Notes under the pieces: generated by a model
The model's database searches: none
What the model was told of the DNA's origin: nothing
Seen by the model: only the letters and a program-made list of their open reading frames with translations
Shown here: piece after piece, positions 1 to 10,345 of the stretch
Layout of the letters: every line of letters starts with the position of its first letter
Numbering within the stretch: position 1 is the first letter of the stretch
Assembly: GCA_963693315.1 (NCBI GenBank)
Contig: OY856188.1
Coordinates: 4,685,335 to 4,749,334, forward strand
DNA from: Diogma glabrata
Lineage: Eukaryota > Arthropoda > Insecta > Diptera > Cylindrotomidae
Direction: 5' to 3'
DNA length: 64,000 bases
Made by a program: the position numbers and the translations under genes

Positions 1-2310
1 TTCATAATAGATGTCTTTGTTTATAGTTCCCTTCCAGTTATAGTACAATAGTGAAGACACTTTTAGTACACATATTTATCGAACGAGATTGTCCAATAAA
101 CAGACTCATTTTGTTTATTGATTTGTGTTGTAAAAACGGTCGCTACTTTTGCCTATAAATACGCCTAGGTGCGTATAGAGGCCCTCTTAGTCTATTAATT
201 CTTATGGAATTAATTTGTTTTGTTGTTGACAGTGAGTCAAGATCATATGTTTGGTGTTTTTTGTGAAAAAAATATAAAAGGTCAGTTTTGTAAAATACGC
301 ATAGTTTAATTGATATTAAATTAGAAAATAATGATAAAACAAACAAGAAATTATAAAAACCAAAAAAAAGAATATTATATGTTTGTGATATACAGTGTGA
401 TGTCCTTAGTTAAATTTACAAAATATAGCCGGAAATTTCTTAGTAATTGTAAGTTTCTTAGTAACTGCATTTAACCTAACAAAAGAAAACAAAAAGAAAA
501 TCTATTAAGCTTACGAACATGTTTGTAATCACATAATTCATTTTTTTTTTGTTGTAATATCATTTTTTTTGTGAAAAGATTCATTTTGTGATTTAATTAT
601 AAATAAAAAAAGCCAAATTTTTAACAAAAAGCAGGTTAGAACTTAAACTAGTTTTTTTAATAGATACATTTTTTGTTGTTATTTGGTTATCGTGGATGCG
701 GTGTAATATTAATTAAAATTAAAAGATAATTAAGAAAAATTAATAAACTCTGGTGTATACAACTGTTATTTAGTGGAATTAAAATTAAATTTGTTGGATA
801 ATCCGCTCTTTTAGTCCGGAATTCTCTGTCGACACAATTAAATCTCGAACCATCCAATAACAAAAAAAGGGTGGCGCTAACGAAATATTGAAGAAGAATA
901 GCAATCATATATATCTGTGGAGAGCCTCCGTTTACCATCTGGGGAATCGATAATTCATTTTGTGGATATTGCTACCGACGCACTGCTTTCTTCAACCTGA
1001 TATAGGACAACAACATAGATATCCAGCTACCATCACTGGAGACGATAGCGTTTTATGGTTCTTACCCATAAGTAACCCAGTGTGATATCATCGTAAAATC
1101 TCGTTCGACTCTAACTAGATAGAGATTTGATATATCAATTATAGTCCTCTGCACTTATATATAATTTGTCGATCGGTTATACGACGATTGATAATTGCTG
1201 GAGCTGCAGTACAGATCGAACTTGTTGTCAAACCACCTTTAGCCTAAGGGATAATGATTTGCTAAATTTCAAAGGAGTCAGGAAAGGTTCTGGACTTACC
1301 ATGGGGTGAGTTACATTTTTATTTTTCATATATAGGTGTGAATCTGTGTGAGTGCGTGAATGTGTGGATGTGAGAATATGTCTTTGCTTGCTGATACTTA
1401 TTTTTTTAATTTTATTGTGGTAAAACTTTCAAACGAAATCTATTAATCTGATTTCCCCTAATATACAAAAAAACAGGTGAGTAGAGCCAACGCAAATAAT
1501 TAAATTTTAATCTTTTTAAACCGATACTTTTATCTGTAACTCACGCCTTTCATTGGCATTCCAAAATCAACGTGTTGCTCTTCCTATATACACACTTTTT
1601 TTTTATCAAAAATCATATATTGTATTGTTTGGAAAACTTTCTTACCTTAGTATTAGTCAGTGAAACGGGGTGTGGTAAAAGTACTAAAGTTCCACCGCTG
1701 ATGTCAAATTAAAAGCGAAAGATGTTCATAGCAACTATCTAGTGAATAACTTTCGCTACGAAGCACAAGGGAAAAACCTACAGTTAATGTGATTACGTGA
1801 TTTGTAATAAAATTTTAAACTAATTTAACAAAGGAAAAAAAAATCGCGCTCAAACCAATACATTTTTGTTATCTCTACTATTCCTATTGATAGTAGTTTT
1901 CTTATCACAATGGATGATGAACTTTTTCGTTTGGGTATGAAAGACGACTGTATGTGTATATGTATGCGTGAGTGTATGGGGACATGGATGACGGTGCGTA
2001 TATATGTAGGGGTATGAGAGTGTTTACAAGCGTGAGTGTATGGGGATATGGAGGGCGGGTATGTGTGGGAGTGGATGAAGTGCGCGAGTGTGTGACTGAA
2101 TTGAAACTATGGGGTTGGACGTGGTGATCATGGTTCTTACGCCTACGGGGGTCGCCAGAGTCTGTTTAGTTCACTTGCTTTTCTTCTTACATCCGTTCTT
2201 ATCTCATGATACGCGTACAAGTTCAGTTATTTGTGCTGGAGTAGCAGGTATTTTTCTTTCGACCCCATAGACTGCAGCTAGTCTGGGAATAAAAATAATC
2301 TCGAATGGGG
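1..2310 (+). mobile_element. LTR-X family copy i (partial, runs off left edge)
   Basis: Partial copy of a family also seen near 6.1-9.5, 19.2-20.5 and 49.7-51.5 kb. Read in its apparent transcription direction (+) it has a TATA box (TATAAATA, 154-161), a conserved segment ending CCCTCTTAGTC near 181-191 where transcription might start, an ATG at 1301 followed at once by GTGAGT (1306-1311), a GT-rich tract (about 1335-2100), a conserved block around GTCGCCAGAGTC (about 2115-2300) and an AATAAA at about 2287. The left end lies outside the window and the right end is eroded near 2310. The only open frames inside are short, so it looks non-coding and non-autonomous. Family membership rests on alignment by eye. 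Confidence 0.6.
154..196 (+). promoter_or_regulatory. Putative TATA box and start region of LTR-X copy i
   Basis: TATAAATA at 154-161 is followed about 30 bases later by CTTAGTCTATT. The same pair occurs on the minus strand at 20229-20236 and 51210-51217, each followed by CTCTTAGTC. Conservation of spacing in three diverged copies suggests a real RNA polymerase II promoter inside the repeat. Confidence 0.5.
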
Positions 2311-3049
2311 TCTAACTTGAAATGGTGTATTGGCTAGAAAAAGCAGTGCTCATACCAATTGTCAGCTAAGAAGAACCGGTGCAGCTAGCCGCGATGGAAA
2401 TGGTTGCTTTTTATTCATAGAAGATGATCAAATTCGACTTGATGAAGTTCATTCTTACGATGACTCATTCATAATAATATCCACTAACACTTCATGTTAA
2501 AAACAGTTACACCCCATTTTATCTTGACCATATTCTCGCCTTTGTTTCTTTCAATTACTGATTAGAGAAAAGGTAATATGGACATACGTCCCATTCCAAC
2601 AGTACTTTGAGATGTGGTCTATGTCATAACATATACAATGCCGAGTTTTCTTTTGCCGTCTCTAAAATCTGAATGCCTTTCCTTGACTGTCTATTTATCT
2701 TGCTCCTGTTTATAGTTCCAGCACGGCCGTATACTGTTACTTATCTTGCCATATATCCCACAGGTGATTACAATTCTTTCCTTTAACTTTACCTCTATGT
2801 AGTTGTTGTTCCTATCGTCTCAATTTTCAGCTTCTATCAATGGTATAGAGTCCTTGGGTAACACAAGTCATTGCCCATGCAATTATTTCGTCAACACTAG
2901 TGTTACTATAAATTACTATGTCGTTGAATGCATCTATTTTGATATCTTCATATATTTTACCATTATCCGTACGTACTAGACGCTCAACGGCATATAACAA
3001 GAAAAATTACAAAATAACTTGATTCCTAACAATTTATCACTAACCATTA
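2311..3049. other. Stretch without a recognised gene
   Basis: Lies between the eroded edge of LTR-X copy i and the first recognisable codons of retrotransposon R1. It may hold the decayed 5' part of R1 ORF1, but I could not read a convincing frame. Confidence 0.5.
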
Positions 3050-3061
3050 TAGAAAGAAACA

Positions 3062-3577
3062 TTGCAAACGATTGTAGAAAAAATCAGTGAAAAGCTTAAA
3101 TTTGATTTATATGGTTTAAAATTTAATTTCATGGTTAATAAACACAGCCAAAAATCTAAAAGTGTTCTTTTTAAATTTTTGTGTTTAGCTACAAAAACAA
3201 ATTTTCTAAAAGCTGTAAAAACCCGAGGACTATATTCAGAAGAGTTGGATATTCCTGGAGAAGATCATCAAATCTTCTTTTCTCATCATCTAACAACAAG
3301 AAACTTGGAACTGATTAAAGAAACAAGAAAATCAAAATAAAATAAAATTGTAAAATTTATTTGGTTTCAGAATAACTGCATTCTTGCGAAATCATCTGAT
3401 AGACCCAAGAGTCAAATACATACATAAAATTAGATCAGAAACTGATATTGAATTTGTTAGAATTAAATACACGGGAAATTCAGGTGCAAACTCTGAACAA
3501 CAATTTACCGAAAACCTTGAGGGACAGTTGTCTCGAGTACGCACTCGTAATAATTCAACCAAATCTAAACAAAAATA
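3062..3577 (+). pseudogene. R1 retrotransposon ORF1 C-terminal remnant
   Basis: ORF1 of CR1/Jockey-type elements encodes an RNA-binding protein. Residues in the frame at 3062-3340 include HHLTTRNLELIKETR, the typical ORF1 tail in which a short L-T-x-x-N-x-x-L helix precedes the end. A second frame, 3384-3577, continues with SETDIEFVRIKY and a polar tail, so a frameshift separates the two. The N-terminal half is not recognisable. It abuts the endonuclease frame that starts at 3578, the normal ORF1-ORF2 order. It is a broken relic and is not expected to be functional. Confidence 0.6.
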
Positions 3578-4610
3578 ATGAATATTTACATTGCTAACTA
3601 TAACATTAACGTACATCATCAAAACATGATTGATTATTCTTCTATCAAATACGACAACAAATTTAATATTTTATATATTAATATACATAGTCTACGTCAT
3701 AAGCTCGTCTTATTATCATCTTTAATAGAAACATTTAAATTTTCGATTGACGCAGTCATACTAACAGAAACATGGATATATCATGATGAACAACTAATCA
3801 AAAATATACATGGATATACGTCATTTCATTCGACTAGAGATTATAATAGAGACGGTGGAGTGTCCTTATTTATTAGAAACGAAATTATTGGTAATATTGA
3901 GGACAACATCTGTTTTGATGATAGTAATATTTTGCTGGTTAATCTAGCTTCAATCAAAATTAAAATTTGCGGAATTTGCAGGTGTCCAAGTAGCGATATG
4001 GATAATTTTTTTTTCTTAAGGATAGTTTATTAGAATTAAATAAGAATTGTGTTGTGATTGGGGACTTTAACTTGAATTTGTTGTACTCTAGTGATAAGGT
4101 TAAAAAGTATATAAATATTGTGAATTCTAATGGTAATTGTTTATTGGTATTGTTTATTTTTTATCTGATCATGATCATCAAATGTTATAATTAAATATAA
4201 ACACTAAAATAATTAATAAACAATATCGGCCATTTAAATCGGTAATAAACTTTAATAAAATTGAAGGTTCTGCTACATTTAAGAATATTGAAAAGTGTAA
4301 TTCAATTGAAATATTGGTGAACACAATTGCAGAGCTAATTGAAGAAAACACAACAAATATAAGAAAATGTAATACTGACAAATTTCAAAATGAATGGATG
4401 AATGTAGCAATACTTAAGGAAATTAAAAGACGGGATTACTATTTGCATCAAACGCACAAATTTCCCCAAAATCAATATATGAACAAAAAATTCTTGTTTC
4501 ATCGAAATAGGGTAAATAATATTTTAATTTTTGCGAAAAAACAATATTATTCTACAAGATTAGAAAATTCGTTGAAAGACCCAAAAACAGTTTTGGGCTA
4601 CTGTAAATGA
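3578..4610 (+). pseudogene. R1 ORF2 apurinic-like endonuclease and linker (broken)
   Basis: The N-terminal endonuclease domain of a non-LTR retrotransposon ORF2, which nicks target DNA to prime reverse transcription. The 151-codon frame from 3578 shows ILYINIHSLRHK, then ILTETWI with the metal-binding glutamate, then DGGVSLFIRNE. After a frameshift near 4020 the frame continues with VVIGDFNLNLL, the GDFN motif. Another open piece (4314-4610) is lysine- and asparagine-rich with KEIKRRDYY and ILIFAKKQYYSTRLEN, as expected of the endonuclease-RT linker. The SDH motif region is lost in decayed sequence around 4150-4200. Multiple frameshifts show it is dead. Confidence 0.8.
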
Positions 4611-5337
4611 ATTAGTTTTCAATCAAAAAACTGATCGAATTCAAATCCAGCTATTGAGAGATAATGACAAATTAATTAATGACAGTGAAAAATTTCTAAC
4701 AAACTTTATCATTTTTTTATCAATTGCTGTGATGAATTAGTTCAAGATTTAGCAGAAACAAATAGCATTAAAAATAATTTGAGCTGATCATATAGAAATG
4801 GTGGAAGTTCTAACAACTCTAAATGATAAGGCCTAATGGACAAGATGAATTTTTACCTATTTTTTCTCTAGATGTTAAAAATGAAACATAAAGTTTATTG
4901 ATAAGTTTCTTCAATGTAATTAATGTATTGTTTAAAAAAGCCAATAACTTTTTAAAAAATATGTTAGTTTTTCATAAATTGACGCTTTTGATTTAAATGA
5001 TGTGTGACTAACGTAACACAAAAGAATTCACGTATTTAGAATGCTTACCTCATTTATTTGGAAAGCAAAACAGTCCAATTCAGACACTCCAAACTTTAGC
5101 TTACAGAAAATAAAAAGTCTAAAACAATTCAGTTTATTATATTTGTGCTATGCTATATTCTTTGTAGATATATTTTAATTCGTATATTAAGCCTTTTTCA
5201 CAACCATGCGCTTATTTGCATTCTAAACAAAATAACAATATTGGAATTTTCACAATTGTTGCCATATCTTATAGTAAAATATATGAAAAAAAAATAATAG
5301 GCCACAGTTACAGTTTTGTGAAGAGAAAACATTTAGC
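4611..5337 (+). other. Decayed linker of R1 ORF2
   Basis: No open frame over 60 codons. It lies between the linker and RT pieces of R1 and is best read as degenerated ORF2 sequence carrying small AT-rich insertions. Confidence 0.5.
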
Positions 5338-6092
5338 TTGAAGGTTGACTTTAAAATGGAATGGCCCAACTCTATTAGCAAGGGTGTTTTTCCAGATATT
5401 CTCAAAATCGCAAAAGTAACCCCAATTTATAAAGCAGCTGATAAGTTATTGTGCTCAAACTATCGCCCAGTCTCGGTTTTATCAGTCTTAGCTAAGGTTT
5501 TTGAGAAACTTATATTTTTAAGAGCAAAAAATTTTTGACGAAACATAACTTAATAAACAAGAATCAATTTGGATTCACAAAAGCTTCAATTACCTTAGCA
5601 GCAGTCACTCAGCTTGGTTCTTTGATCCAGAAAGGTCTGGATAAAAGTAACAACGTTGTCACTGTTTTTATTGACTTGAGAAAAGCATTTGACTGTGTTG
5701 ACCACAGGATATTGTTGGAAAAATTAAAAGCGATGAATTTTGATTCCAAATCATTATCTTATTTTAGGTCATATTTAACTAATCGTAAGCAATTTGTTAT
5801 AATAAATGACGTTAAAAGTGTCTTGTTAACCATTTCGAAGGGCATTCCTCAAGGCTCCAATCTTGGTCCTCTGTTATTTAATATTTTTAAAAATGATATT
5901 TTTAACATAAATATAACAGGAAACATGCAACTCTATGCGGATGATCTGGCAATAGTTTATAGCGGCAAATCATTATCCATCATCTATAATGATATTCAAA
6001 AAGATATTGTATGCTTGCAGACTTGGTTCACAGATAATATGCTCAAAATAAATTTCGATAAATCCAATTTTATAATATTTGATTGGCCTAAT
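5338..6092 (+). pseudogene. R1 ORF2 reverse transcriptase domain (interrupted)
   Basis: The RT palm and fingers. The frame at 5338-5538 carries AKVTPIYKAADKLLCSNYRP and VLSVLAKVFEKLI (RT motifs 0-1). After a -1 shift, the frame at 5535 gives NQFGFTKASIT, VFIDLRKAFDCVDHRILLEK (first catalytic Asp), KGIPQGSNLGPLLFNIF and LYADDLAIVY, with the YADD catalytic pair intact. It stops being retrotransposon sequence at 6092, where LTR-X copy ii begins. The downstream half resumes at 9535. These motifs fit the CR1/Jockey group; a clade name would need a tree. Confidence 0.9.
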
Positions 6093-9000
6093 TGTAATGA
6101 AGCGCTTCTTCGTTGGAAACCAACGAAGTCGCATAGCAGGGCGCGCATCTGGATGAGGTTTATATAGCCCTTGGACTAGCTTCAATCATTGGGATCGAGT
6201 TAGAATTCCTGCTTCTTCAGCACAAATAACTGAATGGTACGCGATAACATTATATACACGGAAATGGAACAAAGCAAGTGAACGAATAAGACTCTGGCGA
6301 ACCCCGAGGCGAAAGAACCACGATCAGCACGTCCAACCCCCACATCCACTCGAACATTCACACGCTTTCGTCATTCACACGCTCACACATCCTCAACCAC
6401 GTACACACACGCCTACTCCCACATGCACACTATCATCCATATCCACATTCACACACATTTGCAGTACTCCGATAACAATCACTGAAATTTATATTGCTGA
6501 TTTTTTTATGGTTTAATAATCATGAATTACTTTCATTAATAATCGTTATTTTATGATTATTTACCTCGTCGATATTTAGTAAAAATACATTTTATTAGCT
6601 CAGTGATAACTTGCTTCTGTTAGTTACAATATCCTGGTGATTATCTTCCATTTGATGCGGTGAATTGTTCACTGTTACTTTCAACATTATTGCCTAAATC
6701 AATTTCGGTTAACAAGAACCTCAGTATAACTTAATTGGGTTGAAAATTCTTTTAATTGATTTTTATCAAAGGGTTGTACTTTAAATTTAGGAGCAAAAAA
6801 AACGAATATTCTACGTTATTATTTTTTTTTATTCCTTTAAATTATATTATTCATTATTATTAATATCATTAGACAAAAAAAAATAGATGTAGAAGAATTC
6901 CGTCAAGCGATTCAGATTCATGCATATAATTTATAATTACCTTGTTAGTACAATCAGAAGGGAATTATTAGGGTATTATTTACAATAAATATAATTTGAA
7001 TATCCCCAAATTGATCCTTTCATGAACTCATCAATGCTGCAACTGAACTGAGAATCGTTACAAAATCATCGGTAAAAGATGATGACATTTCAGGTCCACT
7101 CAAATTTATTTCATCCAATACCGCTTTGGTTGGTGCTAGATGTAATACAACCTTCTTTTATTCATGAGCTGGCAATACATTACCGTCCAAATCAATTTCC
7201 CCTAAACTCATTCCGGGACGAACGCAGTAGATTTTGGTTGTTTTTTTTGAATAACACAATCGGATGGTGTTATAAAACACGCACCATCGCGCGGTTTGTT
7301 TCCAAGCGGTTTTAAATTTCTTCTTTATCTGTATCACAAAGGACGCATTTGTATTGGCAGAAAGTAACAGTAATTTATCCAATCCATTAATTTGAAAAGC
7401 AAAAACAATGGGATTTTTTTTTTATGTAGGTATCGAACGGTTTGTCGTATGAAAATGGTACGCAGCAATAAATATGATAAAAAGGTAATGTTACATTGCA
7501 CGGTTTAGCAAAATAAATTTTTAACATCATCCCTGCAATAAAAAAACATAAACCTATGAATACATTAATTCAATTAAAGAGAACAAAGTAAAAAAAGAAA
7601 TTTTGTTGTATATAAATGTATCCTACGACCTTGACCTTTTAATATCGGCGATTATATGACTGCTTTGACCTTCGTCTACACGGTTATATAAAGGAATTAT
7701 AATATGAAAATTTTCTCATCAAACATGCATCCCTCAAACCCCTCACATTCACACTCATATATACACGCATTCATACTCATTCATAACTCAAATTTAATAA
7801 TAAAAATAAAATGAAACTCACCTCATAGTATTCCTGTCCCTCTTCTACATCCCAATCCTGACTATGAGTTAGTCAAACATTTCACCGAACCACTTGACTC
7901 CAGGAAGTCACTGCCCCGATACACCTGGTGACGATGGTTGGCAGCTTAGGTCAATGTGTCTGCTTTGGATTGCGTTTTTATTGATTATCGTACATAAGTC
8001 CACCAATCGATCGAATTTACACCGTTAACAGGGTGTGGTAGTGAGCTCTTAGCGTGAACCAACAATGGCTAATCAAAACTCACGTCGATTTCTATAACTT
8101 TATTTTATTATTTTTTTCTTTTCTTGCCAAATAAATTCAGTTACAGATAAATTGCTTTAATTTGTAATTTTTGCTTAACATCAGAACAATATTTCATTTA
8201 ATAAAACGATAATCAGCGCCATAAACCAAAAAGAAATCGAAAGTTCGAGCAATACAAAAGAATTGGTAACTGTTAAATTAATGCTATCCTATGACTAATT
8301 AAATAATTTAATTACATATATAAATTTTTTTGGCTGGTTATAAATTATCGATATATAATGCTCATAAACAGTTTTTCTTAGGTTTTAACAACAAACACTA
8401 CACAAAATACATTTTTTTATATACATTTTTGTTTTTATCACAGAATTCTTACTTTTTTTGACTAGATTTACTTTGATTTGAATAATATGACTAGATACAT
8501 AAATTAAAAAAAATTAAATTAAATTAATCAAAAATTACGATTCACAAAACTATAGATAATATTTTTTTTTCACAAACTCAGGTTTAACTAGCTTTAATTT
8601 TATAGCTTAACAGCACTATAACACCATATTACCGATACAGCCTTATTCCAGAATTCGGATTTTTCCAATTTCTTTAAAACTTTTGATTCTTTCGTGCAAA
8701 GAAATCACAAAAAACTTTTGTTAAACGTCAAAACTCAAGCACCGCTGACTTCTAGTCAATCACAATCGACGAAGAGTCACAATAGAAAAATCAAAAATAT
8801 AAGAGAGCGAGACTAGACGTTAACCACTATTTATATATAATTAATATCGAAAATGTTAATGCAGTTTTCTTTGGGAAATTTGACCTTCACTATCTCGTTA
8901 ATTTCATATTACCCATTAAGATATACGCAGGCTAGTTTATAATAGAAATTTGGAAAATCTTTCAAAGAAAGAAACCATTTACAAAACATTTGACCGAACT

Positions 9001-9534
9001 ATATAGGTAAATAACATGAGTATGGATTAATGAGAATACCCAACCGTTTTTATAACAATTTAACAGCGATTAAGGATTACCAATCAGATATAGGAAACTA
9101 TGGGTGGAATATTATTAATTAAAAGATGTTTGTTTGTAGAAAATATACATTGTTTAGCGAAACTACGGGTTAATTATATCTATTCCATAACATTGGTTAA
9201 CGATCACAAATAGAGCAAATAGTGTTTCAATGAAAAAGACAACACAATCGTTTTAGAATAACAAATCCTATAGCGACCAACGATTATACACTGGGCAAAG
9301 GAAACCACATTGAAACAATATTTCACAACTATCTCTCTGGTACCAAATTTATGGGGCGAAAGCTATAATAAATGACGACCCTGGAGTAAGTATAAGACCT
9401 AGTATCCAGGAGAATAGAAACGAACTAAGAAAAACTTATGCGAATGCAATTAAGATATGTATGAGGAAATAGTGTATGTCCAAACCATGGATTTTATATA
9501 ACTGCGTCATCGATCACCAGTCTATGACATAACA
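6093..9534 (-). mobile_element. LTR-X family copy ii (3,442 bp) inserted in R1
   Basis: Begins TGTAATGAAGC and ends ATAACA, flanked by the 4-bp duplication TAAT (6089-6092 and 9535-9538). Removing the insert plus one TAAT restores an uninterrupted R1 frame across the junction (..IIFDWPN then LPEAPDTIKFG..). Features read on the minus strand: TATA-like sequence near 8829-8840, ATG at 7826-7824 followed by GTGAGT (7821-7816), CA/GT-rich tracts, and the GTCGCCAGAGTC-type block at 6110-6345, which reads about 6115-6350 on the plus strand as its complement. It is about 1.7 kb longer than the 49.7-kb copy; the extra lies mostly at about 6480-7700 and shows no recognisable gene. The minus orientation is inferred from the TATA and donor positions. 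Confidence 0.75.
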
Positions 9535-10226
9535 TAATTTACCAGAGGCTCCTGATACCATTAAATTTGGATCTAATTTAATTAAACGCGTGTATACTGT
9601 AAAATATTTAGGCCTTGATATAGATTCTAAACTTAATTGGCATTCACATATTGATACCGTAAAACACAAAATTTTACCCTACACATTTGCAATAAAAAGG
9701 TCAAGAGACTTTGTTAACATGGATACATTATGGTCTATTTATTTTGCATATGTATATCCAAGACTATTATATTTGAATCCTATTTGGAATTCGGCAGCAA
9801 TTACAGATCCTAAAACAATTACAGATCCTACAGTCTAAAGTCTCTAAAGTTATTAATGAATTACCTCCCTTGCATCCAACAAAGCTTCTTTACAGTGAAA
9901 AGAAACTTCCAGTAACTGTCAGTCATGACTACGAACTTCTTCTGCTAGTGTTTCAAATCATTCTTGTCAGTGATATTCATTCATACCCTACAAGAGGAAA
10001 CTTAAACTTTTTTGTCGAAAGCTATAGAACTAACTGTGGATTTAGTAATATTCTGTGTCGTGGTTTAATATTATTTAATAATCTTAGTCCGGAAACTACA
10101 ATGGAACAGAAAATATCTGGGATTTTTTGCATTAAATTTCTAGACAGTACTTTTGTGTGTAAAAACATTTCCATTATATGGAGTCTAATGACAGTGGAAA
10201 AATTCAACTTAAGTAAAAATAAATAA
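9535..10226 (+). pseudogene. R1 ORF2 C-terminal part
   Basis: Continuation of R1 after the LTR-X insert. The frame from 9541 reads PEAPDTIKFG, then VKYLGLDIDSKLNWHSHID, the conserved post-RT motif (K-Y-L-G-L-x-I-D-x-K-L-x-W). A shift near 9838 leads to the frame ending at 10226, which holds LHPTKLLYSEKKLPV, the HDYELLLLVFQI segment and a final RG-x-x-L-FNNL motif, the usual C-terminal domain of this element group. The domain order is complete, but stops and frameshifts make it a relic. Confidence 0.8.
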
Positions 10227-10249
10227 GTGATGAAGAAGTTTCAGCTTTG

Positions 10250-10345
10250 GAAATTGTCATCGTCTCAACGGCGTAATCGATAGCGTCTCTGCCCAAGGAT
10301 TCGAGCCGGGCACTTACGAGGTAGGTTTGAATCCCAACCGAAACA
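10250..10345 (+). repeat. tRNA-derived SINE head
   Basis: Contains an A-box-like stretch (GGCGTAATCGATAGCG) and, about 45 bases on, a B-box-like GGTTTGAATCCCAACC close to the GGTTCGAATCC consensus. A TGCCC...GGGCA stem between them mimics an anticodon arm. The acceptor stem does not pair convincingly, so this is not a tRNA gene. It is better read as the polymerase III promoter head of a SINE just beyond the R1 end. The body and tail could not be delimited. Confidence 0.5.

Noticed and set aside
143..938. Two minus-strand frames (67 and 83 codons)
   Set aside because: Lie in the transcribed part of LTR-X copy i in antisense; no family features.
7079..7382. Overlapping frames on both strands inside LTR-X copy ii
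   Set aside because: Short, mutually exclusive, not present in the 1.78-kb copy v, no known domain.
10250..10345. A functional tRNA gene
   Set aside because: No convincing acceptor stem or 7-base anticodon loop pairing; only the internal promoter boxes are good.
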